A DNA stretch of 64,000 nucleotides, taken from Planctomycetota bacterium. GTDB lineage: Bacteria; Planctomycetota; UBA1135; GCA-002686595. Of this stretch, positions 50,212 to 58,433 are shown piece after piece. Each line of letters opens with the position of its first letter. The first letter of the stretch is position 1. Both the position numbers and the translations under genes were made by a program. The DNA is taken from positions 1 to 64,000 of the forward strand of contig JAKVCD010000029.1 of assembly GCA_022446815.1 (NCBI GenBank), in the 5' to 3' direction. The notes under the pieces were generated by a model, which was not told the DNA's origin, searched no databases, and saw nothing but the letters and a program-made list of their open reading frames with translations.

Positions 50212-51510
50212 ATGCGAGTCGCAGTCGTCGGAAGCGGATATGTCGGATTGGTCGCGGGCACCTGCTTCGCAGAGAGCGGGAACGATGTCATATGCCTAGA
50301 CATCGATGAGGAGAAGATCGAGCGGCTGCGCTCGGGCGAGGTCCCGATCTATGAGCCAGGCCTCTCAGAGCTCATGCGCCGAAACATCAGCGACGGCCGC
50401 CTGAAGTTCACGACTCAATACTCGGAGGCCATTCCTGGAGTCGATGTTGCCTTCATCGCAGTCGGCACCCCCCCTGGCGAAGACGGCAGCGCAGACCTCC
50501 AGTACGTGCTGAGCGCAGCGCGCTCCATCGGTGAGCACATGACGGGCTACGTGACGGTGGTAGACAAGTCGACCGTCCCCGTCGGCACCGCGCGGAAGGT
50601 GATGGCCGCATTGAAGGAGACCACTGACCACCCCTTCGACGTCGTCAGTAATCCCGAGTTCCTGAAGGAGGGCGCAGCGATCGACGACTTCCTCAAGCCC
50701 GACCGCGTCGTGATCGGCGTAGAGAGCTCCCGAGCAGCCGAAGTGATGATGCAGCTCTATGGACCCTTCGTCCGTACGGGCAACCCGATCTTGGAGATGG
50801 ACATCGAGTCAGCCGAGATCACCAAGTACGCGGCCAACGCGATGCTCGCCGCGCGCATCTCCTTCATGAATGAGATCGCGAACCTGTGCGACCGCGTAGG
50901 AGCGAACATCGACGCGGTGCGAAAAGGGATCGGGACAGATGCCCGCATCGGCTCTCGCTTCTTGTTCGCGGGCTGTGGATATGGGGGCTCCTGCTTCCCT
51001 AAAGACGTGAAAGCGATCATCCGCACTGCGAGCGAGCACGACTATGACTTCCGGATGCTGCGCGCCGTAGAGGAGGTCAACGAGCTCCAGAAGCTTGTAC
51101 TCGTCAACTACGTGAAGGAGCACTTCGGTAACGTCGCTGGCAAGCGCTTCGCGCTCTGGGGACTCGCCTTCAAGCCTGGAACCGACGACATGCGAGAGGC
51201 ACCCGCTGTCGTCATCGCTAACGCCCTCCTCGACGAAGGCGCTACGGTCTGCGCCTACGACCCAGAGGCTGTCGAGATGTCTCGCCAGCACTACCTCGGA
51301 GACAAGATCGACTACGTCGAGCGTCCGATGGACGCGCTCGATGCCGCGGACGGGCTCATCCTAGTCACCGAATGGAACGAGTTCCGTAACCCCGACTTCG
51401 CGGCGGTGAAGGAGCGCATGCGCGAGCCAGTGCTCTTCGACGGGCGCAACATCTGGCGTCGAGACATCCTCGAGAAGCTCGGCTTCACCTACTACGGGAT
51501 CGGCTGCTAG
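50212..51510 (+). CDS. ugd: UDP-glucose 6-dehydrogenase
   Basis: A 432-residue NAD-dependent enzyme that oxidises UDP-glucose to UDP-glucuronate for surface polysaccharides; a UDP-N-acetyl sugar dehydrogenase is less likely. The Rossmann start is VVGSGYVGLVAGTCFAESG, the catalytic cysteine lies in GCGYGGSCFPKDVKAI (about 261-276), and FALWGLAFKPGTDDMREAP marks the UDP-binding domain. AAGGAA lies 11 nt before the ATG. It is transcribed alone; its TAG stop overlaps the TAG stop of the convergent SDR gene in CTAG. Confidence 0.96.
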   Translation: MRVAVVGSGYVGLVAGTCFAESGNDVICLDIDEEKIERLRSGEVPIYEPGLSELMRRNISDGRLKFTTQYSEAIPGVDVAFIAVGTPPGEDGSADLQYVLSAARSIGEHMTGYVTVVDKSTVPVGTARKVMAALKETTDHPFDVVSNPEFLKEGAAIDDFLKPDRVVIGVESSRAAEVMMQLYGPFVRTGNPILEMDIESAEITKYAANAMLAARISFMNEIANLCDRVGANIDAVRKGIGTDARIGSRFLFAGCGYGGSCFPKDVKAIIRTASEHDYDFRMLRAVEEVNELQKLVLVNYVKEHFGNVAGKRFALWGLAFKPGTDDMREAPAVVIANALLDEGATVCAYDPEAVEMSRQHYLGDKIDYVERPMDALDAADGLILVTEWNEFRNPDFAAVKERMREPVLFDGRNIWRRDILEKLGFTYYGIGC

Positions 51511-52391
51511 CGCTTGGAGCCTGCTGGCCAGCGCAGGACGAGCCCAGTCAGCCAATCACGCAGCGCAGCGGGCGCGAGGAGCCCTGCGTAGAGCTGCAAC
51601 CAGATGAGATGCCCCACCGGATAACGTCGACGCGCGAAGGGCGACTCGAGCGCGTGTGAGACACAGCGCGCGACCTTGGAGGCCTCAGGCGCGGTGCGTA
51701 CAGAGAACTCTGCGACCTCCTTCATCCGCTCGATTCCCTCCCTGTAGAGAGCCAGTTTCTCTGAGGAGATCTCGCCCTGGAGAGCGGCCGCCGCCCGGTT
51801 TGACTTCTCCCAAATGGGCGTCTTGATCGGGCCGGGCTCAATCAGAGAGACCCGGACACCCCAAGGCGCGAGCTCCATTCTTAGAGCATCTGAATAGGCC
51901 TCAAGCGCGAACTTAGAGGAGCAGTAAGCCCCCATGAACGGGTTAGAGATCCGCCCCGCGATCGAGCTCATGTTGATGATGCGGCCCCTCGCTGCCCGCA
52001 GGCTCGGCAAGAGGGCCTGGGTGACCGCCGCGTGGCTGAAGAGGTTGACCTCGAACTGTCGCTTCAGCTCCTCGAGGGGGAGCGCCTCGAGCGGGCTCGC
52101 GACCACGATCCCGGCGTTGTTGACTAGTCCGTCAAGGAGGACCCCATCAGCCTCGAGGCGCTCTGCCACGGCGTCGATGTCAGACTCCGAGGTGACGTCA
52201 AGCTGAACCGGCTCTAGTTTCCCTCCCCCGTTGAGCTCCGAAGCCTCCTTACGGATGGACTCGGCGTCCTCTTCCCTGCGGACGCCCGCGAACACGCGGT
52301 GACCACGCGCCGCCAACCTCTGAACGGTCGCGCGCCCGATCCCGGTGGAGGCGCCGCTGACCAAGACGGTCTTCTTTTCGCGGGCGACCAA
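51507..52391 (-). CDS. Short-chain dehydrogenase/reductase, fatty-acyl or retinol type
   Basis: A 294-residue SDR. TVLVSGASTGIGRATVQRLAARG (about 8-30) binds NAD(P), NNAGI follows, and the catalytic Ser and Tyr-Lys are in INMSSIAGR and YCSSKFALEAYSD. The longer C-terminal part with VSLIEPGPIKTPIWEKS and a hydrophobic end near LQLYAGLLAPAALRDW suggests a membrane-near member acting on lipids or steroids, but the substrate is not known. It starts with TTG at 52391, with GGAGGAG 6 nt upstream. Confidence 0.88.
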   Translation of the reverse strand: MVAREKKTVLVSGASTGIGRATVQRLAARGHRVFAGVRREEDAESIRKEASELNGGGKLEPVQLDVTSESDIDAVAERLEADGVLLDGLVNNAGIVVASPLEALPLEELKRQFEVNLFSHAAVTQALLPSLRAARGRIINMSSIAGRISNPFMGAYCSSKFALEAYSDALRMELAPWGVRVSLIEPGPIKTPIWEKSNRAAAALQGEISSEKLALYREGIERMKEVAEFSVRTAPEASKVARCVSHALESPFARRRYPVGHLIWLQLYAGLLAPAALRDWLTGLVLRWPAGSKR

Positions 52392-52618
52392 GGCGAACTC
52401 CTCCAGCTAAAAACCAGGCAGCCCAACCCGGAAGTGCGAGCTGGGCCACCCGTTGATGTTGTGTCTGCTCTGCGCACTCTTCAAAGGTCGTCACCGACAG
52501 TGGTGACGAAAGAGCCTCACGAAGTGAGCGCTGAACAACCTCCTCATACACTTTCGTGTGCACACACTTCGAAGAAAAAATGAACGCGAAGTTTTTTGCT
52601 GAGCGCGACAAAGCGGCG
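52392..52618 (-). promoter_or_regulatory. Palindrome-rich leader of the SDR gene
   Basis: On the minus strand, CCAGCT (52444-52439) and AGCTGG (52408-52403) can pair, and the second arm runs into the GGAGGAG ribosome-binding site, so folding would partly hide it. Further up are GTGTGCACAC (52556-52565, perfect palindrome), CTTCGAAG (52565-52572) and an A/T-rich block (52570-52595) that may contain the promoter. No gene is seen here. Confidence 0.35.
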
Positions 52619-53338
52619 TCAACCTGCGCGCAGCGCGCGCCTAATCGAACGCGCAAGCGACGAGAGTCGTAAGCGACGACGCAACTCTAGACCACTCGAT
52701 GTCTCCGCAGCAGCAGCGAGACTCAAGGCGCACCGGCACTGATGCAGAACTCCTGCCGCTCCCGCGACATCCCCGCGACGTAAGAGTTCACTACCCCAGC
52801 GCTCGAAAGCATCAATGCGTACGCGAGGTGTCACGCCAGTCAGAGCGACCTCACGCCACACGCGAAGCGCTGACTCCGGCTCACCGCTGCTCGCGAGCGC
52901 GACGCCCCGCAGAACCCGCGCGCGCTCTTGAACACGCGAGGGAGCCTGCACTCCAAACTGCTCCTCCATATATCGCGAGGCCTCCTCAAAGCGCTCAGAC
53001 GCGATCAGCGCAGCGCCTACAGCGAGCCACGCACGTTCGCTCCACTCTCCGCCCTGCTGGGTCACGCTCGCCATCAGCGCCGCGACACCCGGCTCATCTA
53101 AGCCTGCAGCGAGCAAGAGCTCTCCCGCGCGTAAGCCGCAGAGCGCCCTGCACTGCGCCGTCTCTCCTCCCCGCGCCCCCACCCTGTAGGCGCGCACCGC
53201 AGCGACTCTAGCGGCCTCCCTGCGGTGAGGCGCAGCGCCACGCATCTCTGCCTTACAGCTGCGTCCATGCTCCGAGGCGTCACAAGCAGACTGCTGCGCT
53301 GAGAAGCTGACACAGAGCAGCCAGCCGGCGATCAACAC
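52619..53338 (-). CDS. Exported helical-repeat protein paired with an ECF sigma factor
   Basis: A 239-residue protein with an N-terminal hydrophobic segment (MLIAGWLLCVSFSAQQSAC) that may be a signal peptide, followed by Ala/Arg-rich helical hairpins of the TPR or Sel1 kind (ERFEEASRYMEEQFG, GEPESALRVWREVALTG). I do not recognise the family. It starts with GTG overlapping the sigma-factor stop by 7 bp, with GGAGGAG before it, so it is made together with that sigma factor. It shows no anti-sigma zinc motif. It may sense or transmit the signal, but that is inference. Confidence 0.65.
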   Translation of the reverse strand: MLIAGWLLCVSFSAQQSACDASEHGRSCKAEMRGAAPHRREAARVAAVRAYRVGARGGETAQCRALCGLRAGELLLAAGLDEPGVAALMASVTQQGGEWSERAWLAVGAALIASERFEEASRYMEEQFGVQAPSRVQERARVLRGVALASSGEPESALRVWREVALTGVTPRVRIDAFERWGSELLRRGDVAGAAGVLHQCRCALSLAAAAETSSGLELRRRLRLSSLARSIRRALRAG

Positions 53339-53892
53339 TGAGCTCCTCCGAGCGCCTGGATCACCCTGCGACGGAGCTTCTGTCGAATTCGATAGAGACG
53401 ACTCTTCACCAAGGCACGCCGCACCCCAAAGAGCTCGCCGATCGCGGCGGGGCTCATCTGCTGGGTGTAGGCAGCGCGGATCATCCTGCGCTCATGATCA
53501 GGGAGCGTACGAATCGCGCCCTCCAAGAGCGCGGCCAAGCGGCAAGACTCAACCTCCATGTCAGACACCCAGTGGACCGCCTCAACGAACTGAATCTCCG
53601 GATCCTCTTCACGGCCCTCAGCGACGTCGAGCTCTGCGTGCTCCATGAGGGAGATCCCACGGCGAGCCTCCCTGCTCAAGTGACTCTTCAAGACATTCCA
53701 CGCGATGCGGTCGATCCAAGAGTCGATGCGCTGTTCCTCGCGCAGCCCGCCTCGGTAGCGGGCTGCGCGGATCATTGTCTCTTGGACGACGTCATCTACG
53801 CAGCTCTTGTCGCGACTCCAACCAGCGACCTTCTGCTCGATCCTCAACCTCCGCTCTGCGAGTCCGTCCCAGTTTGCATCTCCCTCACTCAC
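53332..53892 (-). CDS. ECF-type RNA polymerase sigma factor
   Basis: A 186-residue sigma-70-family factor with only regions 2 and 4. Region 2 is SCVDDVVQETMIRAARYRG and RIDSWIDRIAWNVLKSHL (about 30-72); region 4 is IRTLPDHERRMIRAAYTQQMSPAAIGELFGVRRALVKSRLYRIRQKL (about 125-172) and ends in the -35-binding helix. The GTG at 53892 follows GGAGGAGG by 5 nt and gives the usual length; the frame upstream is not protein-like. No anti-sigma gene is beside it; the overlapping partner is an exported helical protein. Confidence 0.9.
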   Translation of the reverse strand: MSEGDANWDGLAERRLRIEQKVAGWSRDKSCVDDVVQETMIRAARYRGGLREEQRIDSWIDRIAWNVLKSHLSREARRGISLMEHAELDVAEGREEDPEIQFVEAVHWVSDMEVESCRLAALLEGAIRTLPDHERRMIRAAYTQQMSPAAIGELFGVRRALVKSRLYRIRQKLRRRVIQALGGAQC

Positions 53893-54169
53893 GATGACCT
53901 CCTCCTTCGTTTTGGCGTTCCGTTCGTGTCCAAACGAACAGACCACACAGAGCGCGGAGAGTCGTGCGAGCCTGATGATGTGGAGAACTTCAACCCTCAA
54001 CAGCGGAGGGCAGAGCGGTGACCCCTACGCGTGAGGCTTCCTAGCTCTTTGCTAGGGTGAGGGTCTGCGACCCGCGAAGCCCTTCTCCACATGCGAGCGG
54101 GGCGCTCGCGTGTCACCGCAGAGCACCCCGCTTGTCAGGCTCGCCGTTGAAGCGGCCTGCGTTCCCCGA

Positions 54170-55282
54170 TCAGCGTCGTCTCGCGAATCCGCGGGCTTCT
54201 TGCTCCCACTTCGAGCCAGGGAACTGCCGGATGACCGCACCGAAGAGCTTGTTCGCGTTCTCAGTCGCCTCCTCAGTCTCCATCATCATGTAGATCCGGC
54301 CTGAGTAGACCATCGAGCGAGCGACGTAGTTGCTCTCGCCCTTGTGGAGAACTACGACCCTCATGTACGCCTTGAGGGCGTCATTAAGAGTCGCCTTGCT
54401 CGCGTCAGTGGTGGGATTTTTGGCGCCCTCCTCGAAGAGGCAGTCTCCGAGGCCAGACCACGCGATCGCCAGAGTCCGCTGGTCCGACTTGGGGTCCTTC
54501 GCGACGCGCTCGAACACGGCCCTCGCCCCCTCGAAGTCTTTCTCCTGAAGCAACGTCTCGGCGCCGATCGCCTGCGCGCGGTTACGCACGCTCGCAAACT
54601 TCGAGCCCGCCTGGTTGGCGATGCGCTTCAGAGCGTCACGGCGCTTGTCACCGCTCAGCGAGTCGTCGTACATGACCGCTGCGATCTTCGCGTCGAAGTC
54701 CCAGCGCTCAGAGATCCCCTTCTCAGCGACGAGCTGTGAGACGCCCTCGAGGGTCTTCTTCGCCGCGCCGCCGTCTCCGTTAGCGAACTGCACCTCAGCT
54801 TTCAGGAGCAACGCCGCGGGGATATAGCGAGAGTCAGTGAACTTGGAGATCAGCTTGTTCGTCGCGGCCAAGGTCTCTTCGACCTTCCCCATCGAAGCGT
54901 TCAGCTCAGCGAGTCGCCAGGCAGCGTAAGCCGGCGCCCAGGCAGGTCGCACCCGGCTGCCGCTCTCGATCTTGTTCAGCGCGCCATCGAGATACACCGT
55001 TAGATCGCTGACCGCGTCAAAGAGCTGGTCATCAGCGACCGCGGTCTCGGCGCGATCGACGAGAGTGGGCATCGTCGTGAAGTCGATTCGGAGCACATCG
55101 CTCGAGGGCATCGAGGTCTTGTTGCCGCCATCCCTGCGGTAGGTGACCTCCAGGAGGGTCTCCTCAAGGACGGTGCAGTCTTCGATCGTGCTCCCCTCCG
55201 TGGTGTGGATGGTGTCAGCGCTGGAGAGCGCGATGAGGAGTGCAGAGGCCAGGGGGGTCAAGCTGAGGGAGCGATAGGACAT
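54170..55282 (-). CDS. Exported TPR protein
   Basis: A 370-residue secreted protein with signal peptide residues 1-22 (LASALLIALSSADT). The start of the mature part (TIHTTEGSTIEDCTVLEETL) is a small beta domain of the kind seen before TPR arrays in planctomycete and related proteins; then come tetratricopeptide-like helices (FDAVSDLTVYLDGAL, DFEGARAVFERVAKDPKSD, ANKLFGAVIRQFPGSKWEQEAR). It likely acts as a scaffold in the periplasm. The promoter at 55390-55419 is strong. The gap 54001-54169 after it shows only a CCTAGC/GCTAGG hairpin at 54040-54056. Confidence 0.82.
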   Translation of the reverse strand: MSYRSLSLTPLASALLIALSSADTIHTTEGSTIEDCTVLEETLLEVTYRRDGGNKTSMPSSDVLRIDFTTMPTLVDRAETAVADDQLFDAVSDLTVYLDGALNKIESGSRVRPAWAPAYAAWRLAELNASMGKVEETLAATNKLISKFTDSRYIPAALLLKAEVQFANGDGGAAKKTLEGVSQLVAEKGISERWDFDAKIAAVMYDDSLSGDKRRDALKRIANQAGSKFASVRNRAQAIGAETLLQEKDFEGARAVFERVAKDPKSDQRTLAIAWSGLGDCLFEEGAKNPTTDASKATLNDALKAYMRVVVLHKGESNYVARSMVYSGRIYMMMETEEATENANKLFGAVIRQFPGSKWEQEARGFARRR

Positions 55283-55389
55283 GTCTGTTTGGGCTTTGGG
55301 CCCATGAGGGCCGATGGTGTCCGGAGATACCGCGCTAGGAGCCGCTGGTAACGCCTCAGGGCGGCGCTGACCCGGACAAGTGACCGGGC

Positions 55390-55419
55390 AGGATATGTGC
55401 GCCCTGCGATCGCTGTCAA
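55390..55419 (-). promoter_or_regulatory. Sigma-70-type promoter of the exported TPR gene
   Basis: On the minus strand: consensus TTGACA (55419-55414), 18-nt spacer, TATCCT (55395-55390). Transcription would start near 55383, about 100 nt before the ATG at 55282. The rest of the 247-bp gap shows nothing else. Confidence 0.65.
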
Positions 55420-55517
55420 CGTGGAGGGGCCAACGCAGGTAGGCATAGGCGCCCTGCAGGGCCCTCTGTTGGGGGTTAGAATCGGTGCGCTCGCAAGAAG
55501 AAAGAGGAACAGCCCCT

Positions 55518-55523
55518 TAGGAT
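55518..55523 (+). promoter_or_regulatory. TAGGAT -10-like box 6 nt before a start codon
   Basis: TAGGAT ends 6 nt before the ATG at 55530, with no room for a ribosome-binding site between. A leaderless transcript is the simplest reading. A second TAGAAT lies at 55477-55482. Confidence 0.35.
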
Positions 55524-55529
55524 GCCTCC

Positions 55530-56006
55530 ATGTCACCTGAGGGAGAGCGCGAGCTGCAGCCAGTCCTGGTCAGCGCATGCCTGCTCGGGGCGGAGTGTCG
55601 CTATGACGGCGCTCACAACCATGACGCAGCCCTCACGCGGCTGCTTGAGGAGCGCGGTGAGCGCGCCGTCCCGTACTGCCCAGAAGAGCGCAGCGGTCTA
55701 GGGACTCCTCGACCACCCGTTTGGATCGAGTCCATAGACGCCGACGCTGTCCTGGCTGGCGAGGCGAGGGTAGTCACCGAAGGAGGCCAAGATGTGAGCG
55801 CAGAGTTCCTCACCGGCGCGCAGGGCGCCCTCTCCGTCTGTGAAGAGATAGGGGCGACGCGCGCTTACCTCAAGGAGCGATCACCCTCTTGCGGGGTCTG
55901 CTCGACTCATGTCGGCGGCGAGCCCACCGACGGGCCCGGCGTGACGACCGCGCTGCTCCAAAGCGCCGGCGTCGAGGTCGAGGGCGTAGAGGGGCGGCGC
56001 CCCTAG
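55530..56006 (+). CDS. DUF523 (YbbK) family protein
   Basis: A 158-residue protein of the DUF523 family. The N-terminal LVSACLLGAECRYDGAHNHD and the later YCPEERSGLGTPRPP are the family marks, and the cysteines in KERSPSCGVC complete a conserved set of four that may bind a metal or iron-sulfur cluster. Some members have been linked with thiouracil breakdown, but that role cannot be shown here. It stands alone, 1 bp from the convergent methyltransferase gene. Confidence 0.92.
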   Translation: MSPEGERELQPVLVSACLLGAECRYDGAHNHDAALTRLLEERGERAVPYCPEERSGLGTPRPPVWIESIDADAVLAGEARVVTEGGQDVSAEFLTGAQGALSVCEEIGATRAYLKERSPSCGVCSTHVGGEPTDGPGVTTALLQSAGVEVEGVEGRRP

Positions 56007-56007
56007 G

Positions 56008-56772
56008 TCAGTCCTTAGGCTCCGCTACGACGACGACGTGAAAGCCCAGCAGAGAGAGGCCAGGGATCGCGCAGATCACTCGATCGATCGCGAGGAAGAG
56101 CCTCGTGAGGAGCGCGCTGCCTGGGATGAACCTGAGCACACCTAGGTGATCAGGAAAGCCAGCAAAGACATACGCGAGCACGCCATAGCGCTTGACCTTA
56201 GTCACGCGAAAGCCAGCTCGTTCGCAGAGCTCGACGATGCCCTTCTTCGTGAAGCCTTGGTCTCCCACGTCAAAGTGCTCGCTCTTTCGATAGAGGACCC
56301 AGCGCGCGAAGCGGATCAACGGGTTGTCGTTGCAAGGCTCGCTCATAATGAGCCTCCCTCCGCTCCGCAGGGCGGCGCAGCAGTGAGAGAGGAAGCCCAC
56401 GTGGTCTCGCGTGTGGTGGAGGCTGCCTTTACAAAACACCACATCGAAGCACTTCGGTTGGAAGGGGAGCCGCTCCGCGTCTCCCGTCACGAGTCGCGCG
56501 CCAGGGATGTACTCCTCAGAGACGCAGAGCATCGCGTGGCTGATGTCCAGCCCCACAGACCCAGGGTGCTTCTCCTCAAGCTCAGCGAGGAAGAAGCCCG
56601 TCCCGCATCCTAGATCCAAGATCCGAGCCGCTCCTTCAGGCACGTGAGAGATCATCTCAGCGTGCCAGTCCTGCTGAAAAAGCCGCGAGAACTCGAAGCT
56701 GTAACGGAACGCATAGCGCGGGGCGAGGGTGCGGTGCAGCTCGATCTGGGCCTGTGCGTTGGTCACTGACAT
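56008..56772 (-). CDS. Class I SAM-dependent methyltransferase
   Basis: A 254-residue methyltransferase of the UbiE/type 11 kind. Motif I is ILDLGCGTGFFLAELEEKHPG (about 51-71), with VGLDIS, DAERLPFQPKCFDVVFCKGSLHH and LRSGGRLIMSEP after it. The C-terminal quarter is hydrophobic (VFAGFPDHLGVLRFIPGSALLTRLFLAIDRVICAIPGLSLL) and may sit on the membrane, as in enzymes acting on lipids or lipid-linked sugars. It is divergent from the flippase gene, so surface-glycan methylation is possible but unproven. Confidence 0.88.
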   Translation of the reverse strand: MSVTNAQAQIELHRTLAPRYAFRYSFEFSRLFQQDWHAEMISHVPEGAARILDLGCGTGFFLAELEEKHPGSVGLDISHAMLCVSEEYIPGARLVTGDAERLPFQPKCFDVVFCKGSLHHTRDHVGFLSHCCAALRSGGRLIMSEPCNDNPLIRFARWVLYRKSEHFDVGDQGFTKKGIVELCERAGFRVTKVKRYGVLAYVFAGFPDHLGVLRFIPGSALLTRLFLAIDRVICAIPGLSLLGFHVVVVAEPKD

Positions 56773-56907
56773 GTGGCTTAGAAGAGGTTGAGGCGATCCT
56801 CTTCAGGCCCTCCATCGTCCAACTCAACGCTTAGACCATCGTGATCTCAGGCTGAACAGCGCCCAGATCCGAAGAATGAACTGGGCGAGCGTGGGAACCG
56901 ACCCCTC

Positions 56908-56940
56908 TAGGTTGGCACCATGCGCCTGACGTCGTGCTGA
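56908..56940 (+). promoter_or_regulatory. Six-codon upstream reading frame overlapping the flippase start
   Basis: TAGGTT (56908-56913) is followed 6 nt later by ATG (56920), which opens a frame MRLTSC and stops at TGA 56938-56940. That stop overlaps the first codons of the flippase (GTG at 56934). It could be a leaderless leader peptide that couples translation to the flippase. Confidence 0.3.
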
Positions 56941-58433
56941 AACACATCGGATCAAACTGGGCCCTGAGCGGCCTCCAGCTCGCCGCGATGATGTGGCTTA
57001 CGCCCTTCATCCTCGCAGAGCTCGGGCCGGAGTCGAACGGGGTGTGGGTCACCATCATCTCGATGACGGGCTTCCTATCCCTGTTCGTCATGGGCGTGCC
57101 CATGAGCACGGTCAAGCACATCGCGGAGCACGTCGCGCGGGGCGACACGCAGCGGGCTAACGGCGCGGTCGGGACCAGCGCAGGGATCAGCTTCGCCCTC
57201 GCAGGGTGCGCCCTCGTCGTGAGCGTGCCGCTCTACTTCGCCTTCGAGCGCGGCCTCCTCCTGAGCGACTCTTGGTCTCTCGACGAGGCGACCCTCGGAC
57301 AAGCGCGCGTCGCCTGGTGGATCATCACAGCGCAGATCTGCAGCGCCTTCGTGATGCGCTTGCCACTCGCGATCTTCGACGCGCACCGCGACTTCGTCAC
57401 GCGCAACTTGCTCCTCGCCGTCGCCCTCGGGCTACGCGTCGCCTTGGCATACGCGCTCCTCACTTGGCGTCCGAGCGTCTCCGCCCTCGCCTGGTGCCCG
57501 GTCGGGGTGCAGCTCTTTGAGTGGGCGGGCGCGCTCATTCTCCTCCGCCGCCGCCACCCAGACATCCGCTTCTCCGTAAAGGCCTTCGACAAGGGCATGG
57601 TGCGCGAGATCGTCGGCTTCAGCCTCTTCGCGACCCTCGTGAACGTCGGGACCATGCTGGCCTTTCGGTCGAACGCCATGGTCATCGGGGTCTTCGGGAG
57701 CACCAGCGACGTCACAGACTTCGACATCGGCAATAAGTTCTTCGAGCCCCTCGTCGGGATCATGATCGCGGTCGCGTCCGTGGTCCTCCCGACGAGCGCT
57801 CGCCTAGAGACGCAAGGGAGGCGTGGAGAGCTCTCACAAGTCTTCCTGAAGTGGTCAAAGGTGTGTGTTTCGATCGCCCTGCTCGTCGGGGTCTACCTCT
57901 TGGTGTTGGGCCCGCGCTTCCTCGGAGTTTGGATCGAGCCGCGCTATGAGGAGGCCTCCGGCGGCGTCTTGCGCGTGCTCATGGTCTCCTTCCTCTTCTA
58001 TCTCCCCATTCGTGGCGTCGCCCTCCCGATCCTCCTCGGGCTCGGCGAGGCCAAGCGACCAGCCATCGGGCTCCTCAGCATGGGCCTGGGCAACATCGCC
58101 CTCTCCGTCTATCTAGTGCAGAGATACGGGATCATGGGGGTGGCCTACGGCACAGCGATCCCGAACGTGCTCTACGCCCTCTGGGTATTGCGAGACACTT
58201 GCCGTGAGCTCGGGGTCGGCGTCGGCGAATGGTGTGCTCACGTCTTGGGGAAGACGGTCCCGGCCGCGCTCCTTCCAGCCGCGGGGCTCTACTGGCTGCT
58301 CATCGAGCGGCCACCGACCGACATGCTCGGACTCTGCATCGCTGGAGGCGGGAGCGTGGCGCTCTTCGGGCTGCTCTGGGCAGGCTTCGTCTATCGAGGC
58401 GACCCTGACTTCCGGGGCGGAAGCTCTAGTTAG
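56934..58433 (+). CDS. Polysaccharide flippase, Wzx/MATE-like
   Basis: A 499-residue inner-membrane transporter with about fourteen membrane segments, of the polysaccharide-biosynthesis (Wzx/MOP) superfamily. The start ALSGLQLAAMMWLTPFILAEL and the loop RSNAMVIGVFGSTSDVTDFDIGNKFFEPLVG are typical, as is the pairing of two homologous halves. It likely moves a lipid-linked oligosaccharide to the periplasm. The start is GTG at 56934. It faces a convergent UPF0104-family membrane protein (4-bp overlap) and a divergent methyltransferase, a small surface-glycan group. Confidence 0.88.
   Translation: MLKHIGSNWALSGLQLAAMMWLTPFILAELGPESNGVWVTIISMTGFLSLFVMGVPMSTVKHIAEHVARGDTQRANGAVGTSAGISFALAGCALVVSVPLYFAFERGLLLSDSWSLDEATLGQARVAWWIITAQICSAFVMRLPLAIFDAHRDFVTRNLLLAVALGLRVALAYALLTWRPSVSALAWCPVGVQLFEWAGALILLRRRHPDIRFSVKAFDKGMVREIVGFSLFATLVNVGTMLAFRSNAMVIGVFGSTSDVTDFDIGNKFFEPLVGIMIAVASVVLPTSARLETQGRRGELSQVFLKWSKVCVSIALLVGVYLLVLGPRFLGVWIEPRYEEASGGVLRVLMVSFLFYLPIRGVALPILLGLGEAKRPAIGLLSMGLGNIALSVYLVQRYGIMGVAYGTAIPNVLYALWVLRDTCRELGVGVGEWCAHVLGKTVPAALLPAAGLYWLLIERPPTDMLGLCIAGGGSVALFGLLWAGFVYRGDPDFRGGSSS

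Noticed and set aside
51507..51510. Shared CTAG stop of ugd and the SDR gene as a regulatory site
   Set aside because: Two convergent TAG stops overlapping in a palindrome are expected by chance in compact DNA.
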